64,000 nucleotides of DNA, from NCBI RefSeq assembly GCF_030730905.1, contig NZ_JAVAMP010000003.1:62001-126000 (forward strand), given 5' to 3'. Shown piece after piece: positions 56,002 to 62,527 of the stretch. A program made the translations under genes and the position numbers. The DNA is from Chengkuizengella axinellae (GTDB lineage Bacteria; Bacillota; Bacilli; Paenibacillales; KCTC-33759). Each line of letters begins with the position of its first letter. Position 1 is the stretch's first letter. A model generated the notes under the pieces. It ran no database searches, was not told the DNA's origin, and worked only from the letters and a program-made list of their open reading frames with translations.

Positions 56002-56553
56002 TTAGGTAGCAGGTGGGGGAGTGATTCTTCTAGAGGCTCTATCTGGATCATTAATTTGCTGTTGAGTAATTGGTGTAACCCTTGTTATTGCACATGTAGG
56101 AAAAATATCTAAGAAATTCGATACACGATCAAATCCTACGACAATTCCTTCCCCAACATTTAAAATTTCAGTTGTAAGGCTTATAAAGGTTGGTGGACCA
56201 ATAAACTCAATTCTAAAATTTTTCCTGATCTCAGATTTCAGTAAATTTGTCATAGGGTCTTCACAGCAAACACACTCTCCTTTACTTTTCTTTATAGGTT
56301 TTAAAGTCGAGAATACCGTCGCAATTATCATATTTGAAGGATTCCTGATGTTTAATTAGCTAATTTGACATATTGGAATATCACCTATATCAGTAAATAC
56401 TATGAAATCTTTAACTTTGTTAATTGTAACATTGGATATAACAAATGTAGGAGTTGCAATCCCTATAACATCCCCCAGGCCAACCAACTGCTCTATTACA
56501 CACTGCATAGGACACACACAACAATCACACTTAGACTCATCAAAAACCCCCAT
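56002..56553 (-). pseudogene. Cys-rich tandem paralogue 4 with in-frame stop
   Basis: The frame starting at 56553 has CDCCVCPMQC and FIVFTDIGDIPICQIS and then meets TAA near 56356. The same frame stays open beyond it and carries the rest of the family blocks (CVCCEDPMTNLL, NVGEGIVVG, CAITRV, tail RRITPPPAT) to 56002. A single nonsense change thus splits an otherwise full-length 183-codon gene. A shorter protein starting at an internal Met (56331) is possible but lacks the first Cys cluster. Confidence 0.75.
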
Positions 56554-56776
56554 GAAATCACGTCCTTATAAGTTTTTTACATTGTATGAATTAAATTATT
56601 ATTTTGACTGGACGTGTGTACTGTGTAAAGGAATATCCGCTAATGCCAGTATCAGTATGTAAGTGGTTTTAATATAATAAAAGCAAGGTTACGGATATCT
56701 AAGCGCTTATTATAGACTCCCATGAAAAAGCTTCTCCTTTTTTTATAGGGAGAAGCTTTCTTAATGTTTATCATTT

Positions 56777-57277
56777 TTATTGTGTCCCCTCTACTCTTGT
56801 AATTTGACAAGTTGATATTGCAAAATTAGGAGTATTTGAACCATCAGCATCAATAACGTTATCTAAAATAACAATTCCTTCTCCAATATTAGTTATATTT
56901 CCTTCTAAAGGTAAAGTGAACGAAAAACCACCTTTTACAAATTCAATTAAAGCTCTTGAACCTACACCCAAAGAAACTAATTCATTTGTACTTGGGTCTT
57001 CACAACAACTGCATTCTCCCTTGGAGTCATTTTGAATTGGCTTTAGAGGAGTGCTTCTGTCTAAAGAATCGTCTGCTACAGCGGTGACATTACAGATTGG
57101 AAGCATACCATTATTAGTATTTGCTACGAAATTCTCAGCAGAATTAAGTGTGGCAAAAAAAGTATTATTAGGAGTGAAAAAAGCCACAGAAATACCACTC
57201 GTTTCAACTAATCCCTTCATCACACTTTGCATTGGGCAAACACAACAATCACATATTGACTTATCAAAAACACCCAT
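56777..57277 (-). CDS. Cys-rich tandem paralogue 5, most divergent
   Basis: 166 residues. MGVFDKSICDCCVCPMQSVMKGL: the fifth N-terminal Cys is Ser here. Then NFVANTNNGMLPICNV, CSCCEDPSTNEL, NIGEGIVIL and ISTCQITRV. Lower identity to the others suggests it is the oldest copy or was acquired separately. Upstream CATACAATA matches the shared -10-like element. The shared 40-bp element upstream is shortened. Confidence 0.7.
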   Translation of the reverse strand: MGVFDKSICDCCVCPMQSVMKGLVETSGISVAFFTPNNTFFATLNSAENFVANTNNGMLPICNVTAVADDSLDRSTPLKPIQNDSKGECSCCEDPSTNELVSLGVGSRALIEFVKGGFSFTLPLEGNITNIGEGIVILDNVIDADGSNTPNFAISTCQITRVEGTQ

Positions 57278-57431
57278 ATAATCATCTCCATTTCATTATT
57301 TGTTAATGTATTGTATGAGTTAAAAAGATGTTTTGATTGGACGCGTGTACTGCATTCCAAAAATGTACTCTTGCATATATCTCTGTACCTCTAATATAAT
57401 AAGAACAAATGTTCTATAAGAGGTGGATGGA

Positions 57432-57773
57432 ATGAAAGAAAATAAAATAACACCAGGATCTAATATGATGTGGGAGGCAAGCAGAATGATGCTACCCGAA
57501 CATAAAGAATTGATGAACCATTTCCAAAAGGAAAGACATAGAAAAACAAAACCTGAGTTAGCAGAGGAAGAAGTTAATATTATATCTGAACAACTATCTC
57601 AATCAATGATGGAACAAACTAAGATCACAATAGAATTGTTTACTGCTTTTGGAGAGAATACCTTAAAAACTGGTACAGTAACTAAATTCGATATTCAGCT
57701 TAGACAAATTAAGCTTGAGTCAAAAGATGATTATGAATGGATCAAGTTTAGTGAAATACTAAGTGTGAGGTGA
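57432..57773 (+). CDS. YolD-like family protein
   Basis: 113 residues with the YolD pattern: hydrophilic N terminus, MMLPEHKELMNHF, then beta-strand-rich GTVTKFDIQLRQIKLESKDDYEWIKFSEILSV. YolD proteins usually accompany a UvrX/DinB-type polymerase on prophages and plasmids, but no such gene is visible here. GAGGTGG precedes ATG 57432; an in-frame GTG lies at 57423. It is followed after 4 bases by a small DNA-binding protein gene. Confidence 0.75.
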   Translation: MKENKITPGSNMMWEASRMMLPEHKELMNHFQKERHRKTKPELAEEEVNIISEQLSQSMMEQTKITIELFTAFGENTLKTGTVTKFDIQLRQIKLESKDDYEWIKFSEILSVR

Positions 57774-57777
57774 TTTC

Positions 57778-58002
57778 ATGCTTACAGACCTACAAAGAAA
57801 AGTGTTAAGAATCCTATACAATTACTCAGCTACTAGAAGAAGAATGCCGACTATTCCTGGGTTAGAAATCAAAACAGGCAAAGATGAGAAAACAGTCCGT
57901 CAAGTATTAAACGGACTTGTTAAAGGCGGGTATATTGAATGTCCTGATGGAGATACACAAGATATAAAGATTATTATGACTTGGGATTATGATTCACCGT
58001 AA
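57778..58002 (+). CDS. Small winged-helix DNA-binding protein
   Basis: 74 residues. RKVLRILYNYSATRRRMPTIPGLEIKTGKDEKTVRQVLNGLVKGGYIE in segments gives a helix-turn-helix followed by a wing, as in small phage or MarR-like regulators. Four bases behind the YolD gene, so probably one transcript. No specific family recognised. Confidence 0.6.
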   Translation: MLTDLQRKVLRILYNYSATRRRMPTIPGLEIKTGKDEKTVRQVLNGLVKGGYIECPDGDTQDIKIIMTWDYDSP

Positions 58003-58042
58003 GGAAGATAATAGGTATAATTATTTATCAGGAGGGATTACT

Positions 58043-58231
58043 ATGTTTAATGTTATTGCTGTTCTTTATATTTATTTTCTACCCTTTGTAGCTATTGTGT
58101 TTTTTACTAATTTTGTTTCTATAGTTAAGAAAATTCATAAAGGGGAAGATACATTCTATAATACTTTTTGGGGAGCCATATTATTTGCGATAATAATTTC
58201 AGGATTATTCTATGTACCCCTTAGTGGTTGA
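58043..58231 (+). CDS. Small two-helix membrane protein
   Basis: 62 residues from MFNVIAVLYIYFLPF: two membrane helices (about 3-25 and 42-58) with a charged loop IVKKIHKGEDTF between them. I start at ATG 58043 because AGGAGGG precedes it; a longer frame from 57989 overlaps the previous gene. A terminator follows. Family unknown. Confidence 0.55.
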   Translation: MFNVIAVLYIYFLPFVAIVFFTNFVSIVKKIHKGEDTFYNTFWGAILFAIIISGLFYVPLSG

Positions 58232-58240
58232 TTAACATAG

Positions 58241-58270
58241 AAATACCGTCCTTATGAATGAGGATGGTAT
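58241..58270. terminator. Bidirectional terminator
   Basis: AAATACCGTCCT pairs with AGGATGGTATTT; it lies between convergent genes and overlaps the end of the minus-strand gene. Confidence 0.75.
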
Positions 58271-58494
58271 TTCTTCCTTATTTCCTCTAGTTCTTTTTTT
58301 CGTTCCTCCAAGTGTTTCATAAAGAATAAGGAACCCGATCTACTCGATTTGACCGGGTTAAGTTTACCATTCTTCACTGATTGATTAATGGCTTGGTTAG
58401 TACATTCCAAAAACTCTGCTGCTTCATTTACATATAGAAAGTTATCTCGAACAAAATTGAGTAGTTCTTCCTATGAATTAAATTCGTATTTCAT
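58252..58494 (-). pseudogene. Helix-turn-helix protein with early amber codon
   Basis: After a good AGGGAGTG ribosome site and ATG at 58494, the frame meets TAG at codon 8 and then runs open for 72 more codons: NFLYVNEAAEFLECTNQAINQSVKNGKL (in parts) is an excisionase-like helix-turn-helix, and the tail MKHLEERKKELEEIRKK is a charged helix. TAG for TGG (Trp) by one base would restore it. Small phage-type DNA-binding protein, now broken unless an internal start is used. Confidence 0.65.
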
Positions 58495-58498
58495 TATG

Positions 58499-58657
58499 TC
58501 ACTCCCTCATTAAATACAGTTTATACCCTGATGTGATGATCCATAAACCTATAGTTGTTACCAAGACGTAATCTAACCAACTCTTGAAGTCTATGTTGCT
58601 TAATACGGTGATAAACAAGATAAAGAACAATACATCAATAGAATTGAATTTTTTCAT
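58499..58657 (-). CDS. Possible small membrane protein
   Basis: 52 codons from Met 58657, with two hydrophobic helices (VLFFILFITVLSN and YVLVTTIGLWIITSGY). No convincing ribosome site. The frame stays open upstream to 58789 through a GC-richer patch that looks unlike its neighbours. Weak call. Confidence 0.3.
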   Translation of the reverse strand: MKKFNSIDVLFFILFITVLSNIDFKSWLDYVLVTTIGLWIITSGYKLYLMRE

Positions 58658-58846
58658 AATTTTAGGCGGTTGTGATATACCTATATTAGGTGGGGAGGTT
58701 TCCCTCCCCTTAGTGTTAAGTGCCTCTCTGGCGATGGGGTTATCGGATGAGGAACAGATCGGGAGCGCATCGGTGAGCGTTTTACACACTTCTTTAAACT
58801 TAGCATATACAAATTAAATATATATTATTTTAATGAGGTGAGTGAT

Positions 58847-59101
58847 ATGCCATCAGTTTTAGGTATAGCTAAAATAATTAATGTTAGTGGTGGAGCAAAG
58901 GTGCGCGCAGGAGATTCAATTCAGATCACACCTGTAGAATACACAAAAGCATATGCTGGTAGTGGTTGTTTTAATAGAGGCGATTTACCAAGAACGAATA
59001 ATTTTGTGAGCACAACAAATACAATCGATGCTGATATAAAAGATGATACTCAAGATAATTTTGGAATCGAAGATAATGTGTTTCCTTTTTTATTTATTTA
59101 A
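58847..59101 (+). CDS. GerPA/GerPF family spore germination protein
   Basis: 84 residues. The family blocks are clear: INVSGGAKVRAGDSIQITP, KAYAGSGCFNRGDLPRTNNFVSTTNTIDADI. GerP proteins help germinants pass the spore coat in Bacillus. The acidic C-terminal tail (IKDDTQDNFGIEDN) is unusual for the family. I use ATG 58847 after GAGGTGAG; an in-frame GTG lies at 58838. It stands alone rather than in a gerP operon. Confidence 0.8.
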   Translation: MPSVLGIAKIINVSGGAKVRAGDSIQITPVEYTKAYAGSGCFNRGDLPRTNNFVSTTNTIDADIKDDTQDNFGIEDNVFPFLFI

Positions 59102-59191
59102 TCACTTGTTAGAAACATACAAAAAACATGGAGTTCTGTAACCCATCTTAATTCGTATCGTTATGACTATCATTAAAGGAGAAAAAAAGCG

Positions 59192-59341
59192 ATGGTGAGC
59201 AGCCAAAGAAGCAGGGTTAAAAGAAATCACATGTGTAGTGTTGTTGAAACAAGTGAAGAAGAAGAAAAACTTATAACAATTAGTTTAGGTCATTTAAAAG
59301 GTTATACCAATGAGGAGATAGAGGAACCAGAAACACAATAA
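59192..59341 (+). CDS. Hypothetical 49-residue acidic protein
   Basis: Basic start MVSSQRSRVKRNH followed by an acidic C-terminal half with TSEEEEKLITISLGHLKG. AAAGGAG lies 10 bases before the ATG. Too small for family assignment; in the phage-relic area. Weak support beyond the ribosome site and open frame. Confidence 0.4.
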   Translation: MVSSQRSRVKRNHMCSVVETSEEEEKLITISLGHLKGYTNEEIEEPETQ

Positions 59342-59345
59342 GGTG

Positions 59346-59725
59346 ATGTGTCCTGATCTAGTAGATTTGGTATGCTTTAATTGCCACAACCAGGAACACC
59401 ATCGTTTTGGATATAAAGCAGAAAAGAAAGTATACCTGGTATATGGTCCACCACTCGCAGGAAAGAAAACATTTGTAAAACAACATGTATATTGTCTTTG
59501 ATGGTTAAACTCTGCTGTATCAATGCAATCTTATTATGATAAGCCGGATAATAATCTCCTAATGAATGTGAAGGATCTAAAACCAACTACTAGACAATAT
59601 TAAAGTAAGACATGGCAAGTGGCATAATGCTTGAATCATAGGAGGATATGCAGATAAGTATAAGAGAGAAGATTGTTAATGATCTTGGAGCGCGTGTACT
59701 GTATATAGAAATATCCACTAATGAT
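59346..59725 (+). pseudogene. Phage P-loop ATPase/kinase-like protein, decayed
   Basis: Reads CFNCHNQEHHRF, then KVYLVYGPPLAGKKTFVKQH, a Walker A, and stops at TGA near 59500. Related blocks continue in shifted frames: SAVSMQSYYDKPDNN, then GKWHNA and IIGGYADKYKRE, then DLGARVLYIEISTND. Together they form the scaffold of a small phage ATP-binding protein found next to HNH and terminase genes. At least three lesions. The last segment matches the 40-bp element in front of the Cys-rich paralogues. Confidence 0.65.
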
Positions 59726-59798
59726 CATTCTTTTTTTAGAAAGTGAACAAATCAAACAGGTTGATTTTAGTGTCTTGAATCTAGACATTTAAATTGAG

Positions 59799-59841
59799 TG
59801 TGATCTAAATCACAATTTGAACTTTTTTAACCCCATATAAT
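59799..59841 (+). promoter_or_regulatory. Fnr-type class II promoter of the globin gene
   Basis: Perfect Bacillus Fnr/Crp palindrome TGTGATCTAAATCACA (59799-59814) and -10 TATAAT at 59836. If transcription starts 7 bases after the -10 box, the palindrome is centred at about -41.5, the position for activation under low oxygen. Confidence 0.75.
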
Positions 59842-59918
59842 GATTGTACAAGCAGATGATTTACAAATAACGACTCTTTAACAAAAAAACCACATTCATG
59901 ATTAGGAGTTGGATTGTA

Positions 59919-60293
59919 ATGACAATGAATCATTCATTTACTGTTGAATCTCACAAAATAAAAGAACTTATCGATGTGTTTTATAGTCATTTATTACAAG
60001 ATCAGTATTATACTAAAATGTTCAAAGATCGAAATGTAGATATCGATGTTTTAAAAGCAAGACAAAGAACTTTCATTCGGAATTTATTAAGTAATGAAAA
60101 TGAAACGAGTCATGAAGAACATCAACAAGTAAAATCACGTCATTCGTTTGGCACAACTCCAGAAAATGCTAAAACTTGGTTGAACCTAATGAATAAGAGC
60201 ATGATTGAAGTTGAATTAGAAGAAGTCATTAGAAAACATCTCATTAATAAAATGAGTGATCTGATGACAACGATTATCAATAAAAAAGAATAG
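59919..60293 (+). CDS. Globin-like haem protein
   Basis: 124 residues of all-helical globin type: IDVFYSHLLQDQYYTKMF (A/B helices), RQRTFIRNLLS, then HQQVKSRHSFGTTPENAKTWLNLM with the presumed proximal His in KSRHSFG. Resembles the sensor-globin/protoglobin branch as a stand-alone domain. Likely binds O2 or NO. I use ATG 59919, ten bases after AGGAG; a longer frame begins at 59898. The upstream Fnr palindrome fits an anaerobic or nitrosative-stress role. Confidence 0.7.
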   Translation: MTMNHSFTVESHKIKELIDVFYSHLLQDQYYTKMFKDRNVDIDVLKARQRTFIRNLLSNENETSHEEHQQVKSRHSFGTTPENAKTWLNLMNKSMIEVELEEVIRKHLINKMSDLMTTIINKKE

Positions 60294-60385
60294 TATATTG
60301 TTACGAAAGAAGTTTAAAAATGAATGATAGGAAGGGCACATATAAATAGAAGTGTTCTTCTATTTTTTCATTCCATCTTTAAATA

Positions 60386-60430
60386 ATAAAAACCTCAATA
60401 AGAAAATAATAAACTTTACTTAATGAGGTT
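60386..60430 (-). terminator. Minus-strand terminator after the 60.5-kb gene
   Basis: AACCTCAATAAG/CTTAATGAGGTT stem with one mismatch; the minus strand continues TTTTTATT. Confidence 0.65.
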
Positions 60431-60458
60431 AGTAATAAGAAACGTTATTGTATTTTGA

Positions 60459-60647
60459 CTAATTATCTTTAGAAGGTTTCATGCTGGGATCCGAACTTTT
60501 TAACCCATTAAGTATAATGTTATAAAATTTTAAAATTTCAATAGCTCTATCCTCATTAGAATCCTCGGAATGGTGTTTTTTAACATATCCTTCTTCCATT
60601 GCTTTAAAGAGAATTTCTTTTGCCATTTCTCTATTTGATGAAGACAT
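60459..60647 (-). CDS. Hypothetical 62-residue protein
   Basis: Soluble helical protein (MAKEILFKAMEEGYVKKHH and DRAIEILKFYNIILNGLK) with a polar tail. AAAGGTGGTGAATCTA precedes ATG 60647, a strong site; the open frame begins at 60659. No recognised family. Single gene with its own terminator. Confidence 0.6.
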   Translation of the reverse strand: MSSSNREMAKEILFKAMEEGYVKKHHSEDSNEDRAIEILKFYNIILNGLKSSDPSMKPSKDN

Positions 60648-60766
60648 TAGATTCACCACCTTTCTATAGCAATATATATTTTACTAAATTAATAGCATGG
60701 TGACAAAAAAAAGGAATGAAAGAAGCATAACATGGATACTAAATACCCACAATATTTTGACAACTT

Positions 60767-61048
60767 TTAATCAGTTACACCACATCCTCCAATGATAGGA
60801 ACCTTTCCTGTCGTATCCTTTTCATTAGTCGCTAATTCAAATCGAATTACACTTGGACCAAAGAAAAACAATGTAATATCTCCTGTTTCTTCGCCTCTAA
60901 CCCCAATACCATCAAATTGAATCCTATATTTTGATTGTTTCAATCTACTTTCAATTTGCTCTAAAATCATTTTCGATTGTACGTGTAAGGCTAAATGATG
61001 TAGTCTTCCATTATTGATATCAAAGTTTTCTTCGGCAGTTTGCCATTC
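60767..61048 (-). pseudogene. VOC/glyoxalase-like protein, C-terminal fragment
   Basis: In one frame from about 61048 to 60767 the minus strand encodes EWQTAEENFDINNGRLHHLALHVQ, VRGEETGDITLFFFGPSVIRFEL and the end GGCGVTD. The metal-ligand His in LHHLALHV and the strand pattern suggest a vicinal-oxygen-chelate domain. No start codon fits except an internal Met (60970) that would cut the domain. It is fused without gap to a flavin-oxidase fragment. Confidence 0.5.
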
Positions 61049-61049
61049 C

Positions 61050-61343
61050 TAAACTTTGAAAGGCACCATTTCCAGCATAATCAGGGAATATGGGTTGATT
61101 CATCCAATACTTTTATAAGTGGAATCCCCCGCGAAAGCTGCAATCGCAATTTCCTTTTTGATCTGCTGTAGCCATAAAAAAGAATTCTAAAGATTCCATA
61201 TATCTTCGTGTTAGATCTGTGATTTTTGTTCCAGTTAAGATACCTCCTGTTCCGAATTTTTGCTTTAATCTTTCTTCACCAGACAAAGTTGTATCGCTCA
61301 AGTAATCCCTCGGAATTATTATGCAAAAAAGAAGATTAAACAA
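61050..61343 (-). pseudogene. Pyridoxamine 5'-phosphate oxidase-like protein, fragment
   Basis: EERLKQKFGTGG, MESLEFFFMATADQKGNCDCSFRGG (stop near 61113) and, in a shifted frame, IFPDYAGNGAFQSLG. These are N-terminal and middle blocks of the FMN-binding split-barrel family, with the residues between them deleted. The C-terminal half is absent. Confidence 0.55.
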
Positions 61344-61405
61344 AATTAAACAAAAATAAAATGAGGTATTGTATTAAAATTTTGTTTTGTAATTGTAATC
61401 AAACC

Positions 61406-61448
61406 TTAACATTACTTTCATCTTATTTTAACAATGAACATTTATAAT
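61406..61448 (+). promoter_or_regulatory. PhoP-box-like promoter of duplicated RNA locus, copy 1
   Basis: TTAACA (61406), TTCATC (61417) and TTAACA (61428) at exact 11-bp steps, with TATAAT at 61443. Only the last base of the middle repeat departs from the Bacillus PhoP consensus. Confidence 0.6.
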
Positions 61449-61482
61449 GAAATTACCCCTTTTTAATATAGAAATTTTTCAG

Positions 61483-61517
61483 CCTACGGCAAAGATCTGT
61501 AGGTTTTTTCTTTTTTT
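61483..61517 (+). terminator. Leader hairpin with U-run, RNA copy 1
   Basis: CCTACGG/CTGTAGG, seven pairs including one G-U, then TTTTTTCTTTTTTT. It would end a transcript of about 60 nt or act as an attenuator. Copy 2 has the same hairpin with compatible base changes. Confidence 0.65.
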
Positions 61518-61560
61518 AAACTTAAGATGAATAATAAAGTTAAGTACTGCCCATACTATT

Positions 61561-61803
61561 TTTGACGGTGAAAGAGAGGTGTGGTTCCGTTGGACAACCA
61601 ATTCAACGAATCAGCCAAAGTGATTCTTTCTGATTCGATGTTAGAAGCCATCCTTGTGAATTAAGTTTAAAATCTTAAACACAAGTAAAAATGTAAAGTT
61701 ATTGTATAACAACAATAATTAAACAAGTTTCTTCTCATATAATTAAGAATGAGTTTTCTTAACTAACACCGTCAAAGAAGGTCCCTTTATTGGGACCTTT
61801 TTA
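61561..61803 (+). ncRNA. Candidate structured RNA, copy 1 (about 240 nt)
   Basis: TTTGACGGTG (61561) pairs perfectly with CACCGTCAAA (61767), closing about 200 nt. Inside, AGGTGTGGTTC (61577) pairs with GAAGCCATCCTT (61644) with a bulge on each side, and CGAATCAG (61607) with CTGATTCG (61630). A terminator GGTCCC/GGGACC with a T-run ends at 61803. A 24-codon frame from TTG 61591 has a ribosome site, but copy 2 breaks it, so RNA is the better reading. The family is not one I know. Confidence 0.6.
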
Positions 61804-61852
61804 AATGTTATAAAGATGGAAGTGAGTTGTCGTTAAGTTTTGTAATCAAACC

Positions 61853-61895
61853 TTAACATGGTCTTCATCTGATTTTAATATTAAACAACTATAAT
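61853..61895 (+). promoter_or_regulatory. PhoP-box-like promoter of duplicated RNA locus, copy 2
   Basis: TTAACA (61853), TTCATC (61864), TTAATA (61875) and TATAAT (61890): the same geometry as copy 1. Confidence 0.55.
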
Positions 61896-61929
61896 GAAAT
61901 TACCCCCTTTTTTAATATAAAATTTTTAC

Positions 61930-61966
61930 CCTGCAGGTTAAAAACTGTAGGTTTTTTCTTTTTTTA
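61930..61966 (+). terminator. Leader hairpin with U-run, RNA copy 2
   Basis: CCTGCAG/CTGTAGG with a long T-run. Compared with copy 1, an A-U pair is now G-U and a G-U pair is now A-U, so the stem is kept. Confidence 0.65.
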
Positions 61967-62007
61967 ATTTAAGATGAATAATAAAGTTAAGTACTGCTCA
62001 TACTATA

Positions 62008-62248
62008 TTTGACGGTGAAAGAGAGGTGTGGTTCCGTTGGACAACCAATTCAACGAATCAGCCAAAGTGATTCTTTCTGATTCGATGTAAGAAGCCATCC
62101 TTGTAATTTAAGCTTAAAAACCTTAACTGCAAGTAAAAATGTAAAGTTATTGTATAACAATAATTAGACAAGTTTCTTCTCGTAATTTTAAGAATGAGTT
62201 TTCTTAACTAACACCGTCAGAGAAGGTCCCTTTATTGGGACCTTTTTA
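62008..62248 (+). ncRNA. Candidate structured RNA, copy 2
   Basis: TTTGACGGTG (62008) pairs with CACCGTCAGA (62212), now with one G-U. The two inner helices and the GGTCCC/GGGACC terminator are as in copy 1. The small frame present in copy 1 ends after 17 codons here because TTA has become TAA. Confidence 0.6.
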
Positions 62249-62316
62249 TTTTAAGTAAATTGTTATTTTGGTTCACGTTAAGATACCAAGCTTGAAGATA
62301 GGTGGAGGTGATACAT

Positions 62317-62448
62317 GTGGATGACTTAAGTCAATTTGTGGATGAGATTAATGAAACTCAAGAAAAAAATGAAAAAAATAAAAAACATTATGGCAAAGGA
62401 CAGCCGAATCGAAAATTACCGAATAAGCAGCATGCTACAAATAAATAA
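62317..62448 (+). CDS. DUF4023-like small protein
   Basis: 43 residues, very hydrophilic: DLSQFVDEINETQEKNEKNKK then GKGQPNRKLPNKQHATNK. The LPNKQH ending is typical of DUF4023 proteins of Bacillales, function unknown. The start is GTG 62317, eight bases after GGAGG. Too short for routine ORF calling. A strong terminator follows. Confidence 0.65.
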   Translation: MDDLSQFVDEINETQEKNEKNKKHYGKGQPNRKLPNKQHATNK

Positions 62449-62458
62449 GCAAAAAAAT

Positions 62459-62506
62459 AACCCCAAAAAAATTATAGGTTAGAGTTCTATAACCTTTTTT
62501 GGGGTT
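62459..62506. terminator. Bidirectional terminator between the DUF4023 and channel genes
   Basis: AACCCCAAAAAA and TTTTTTGGGGTT are perfect 12-bp complements, with inner ATAG/CTAT; U-rich on both strands. Confidence 0.85.
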
Positions 62507-62527
62507 GCACATTTCTTTTCAATATCA

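Larger units (their letters stand above)
61406..62250 (+). repeat. 447-bp tandem duplication
   Basis: The first TTAACA of each copy lies 447 bp apart (61406 and 61853). The two copies share promoter repeats, leader hairpin, RNA body and terminator; the parts between paired segments are less alike. No protein-coding gene longer than 24 codons with a ribosome site is seen in the block. Confidence 0.85.

Noticed and set aside
53721-57281. Plus-strand open frames opposite the Cys-rich genes
   Set aside because: They mirror the conserved minus-strand genes and have poor ribosome sites; the minus-strand frames carry the conserved motifs.
53254-57360. Regularly spaced repeats that could suggest a CRISPR array
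   Set aside because: Spacing is about 600-850 bp, the repeats are imperfect and genes lie between them, so this is tandem gene duplication. No CRISPR array is seen in the window.
61591-61665. 24-codon peptide frame from TTG in RNA copy 1 with a ribosome site AGAGGTG
   Set aside because: Copy 2 ends after 17 codons through TTA to TAA while all RNA helices are kept, so RNA structure explains conservation better than a peptide.
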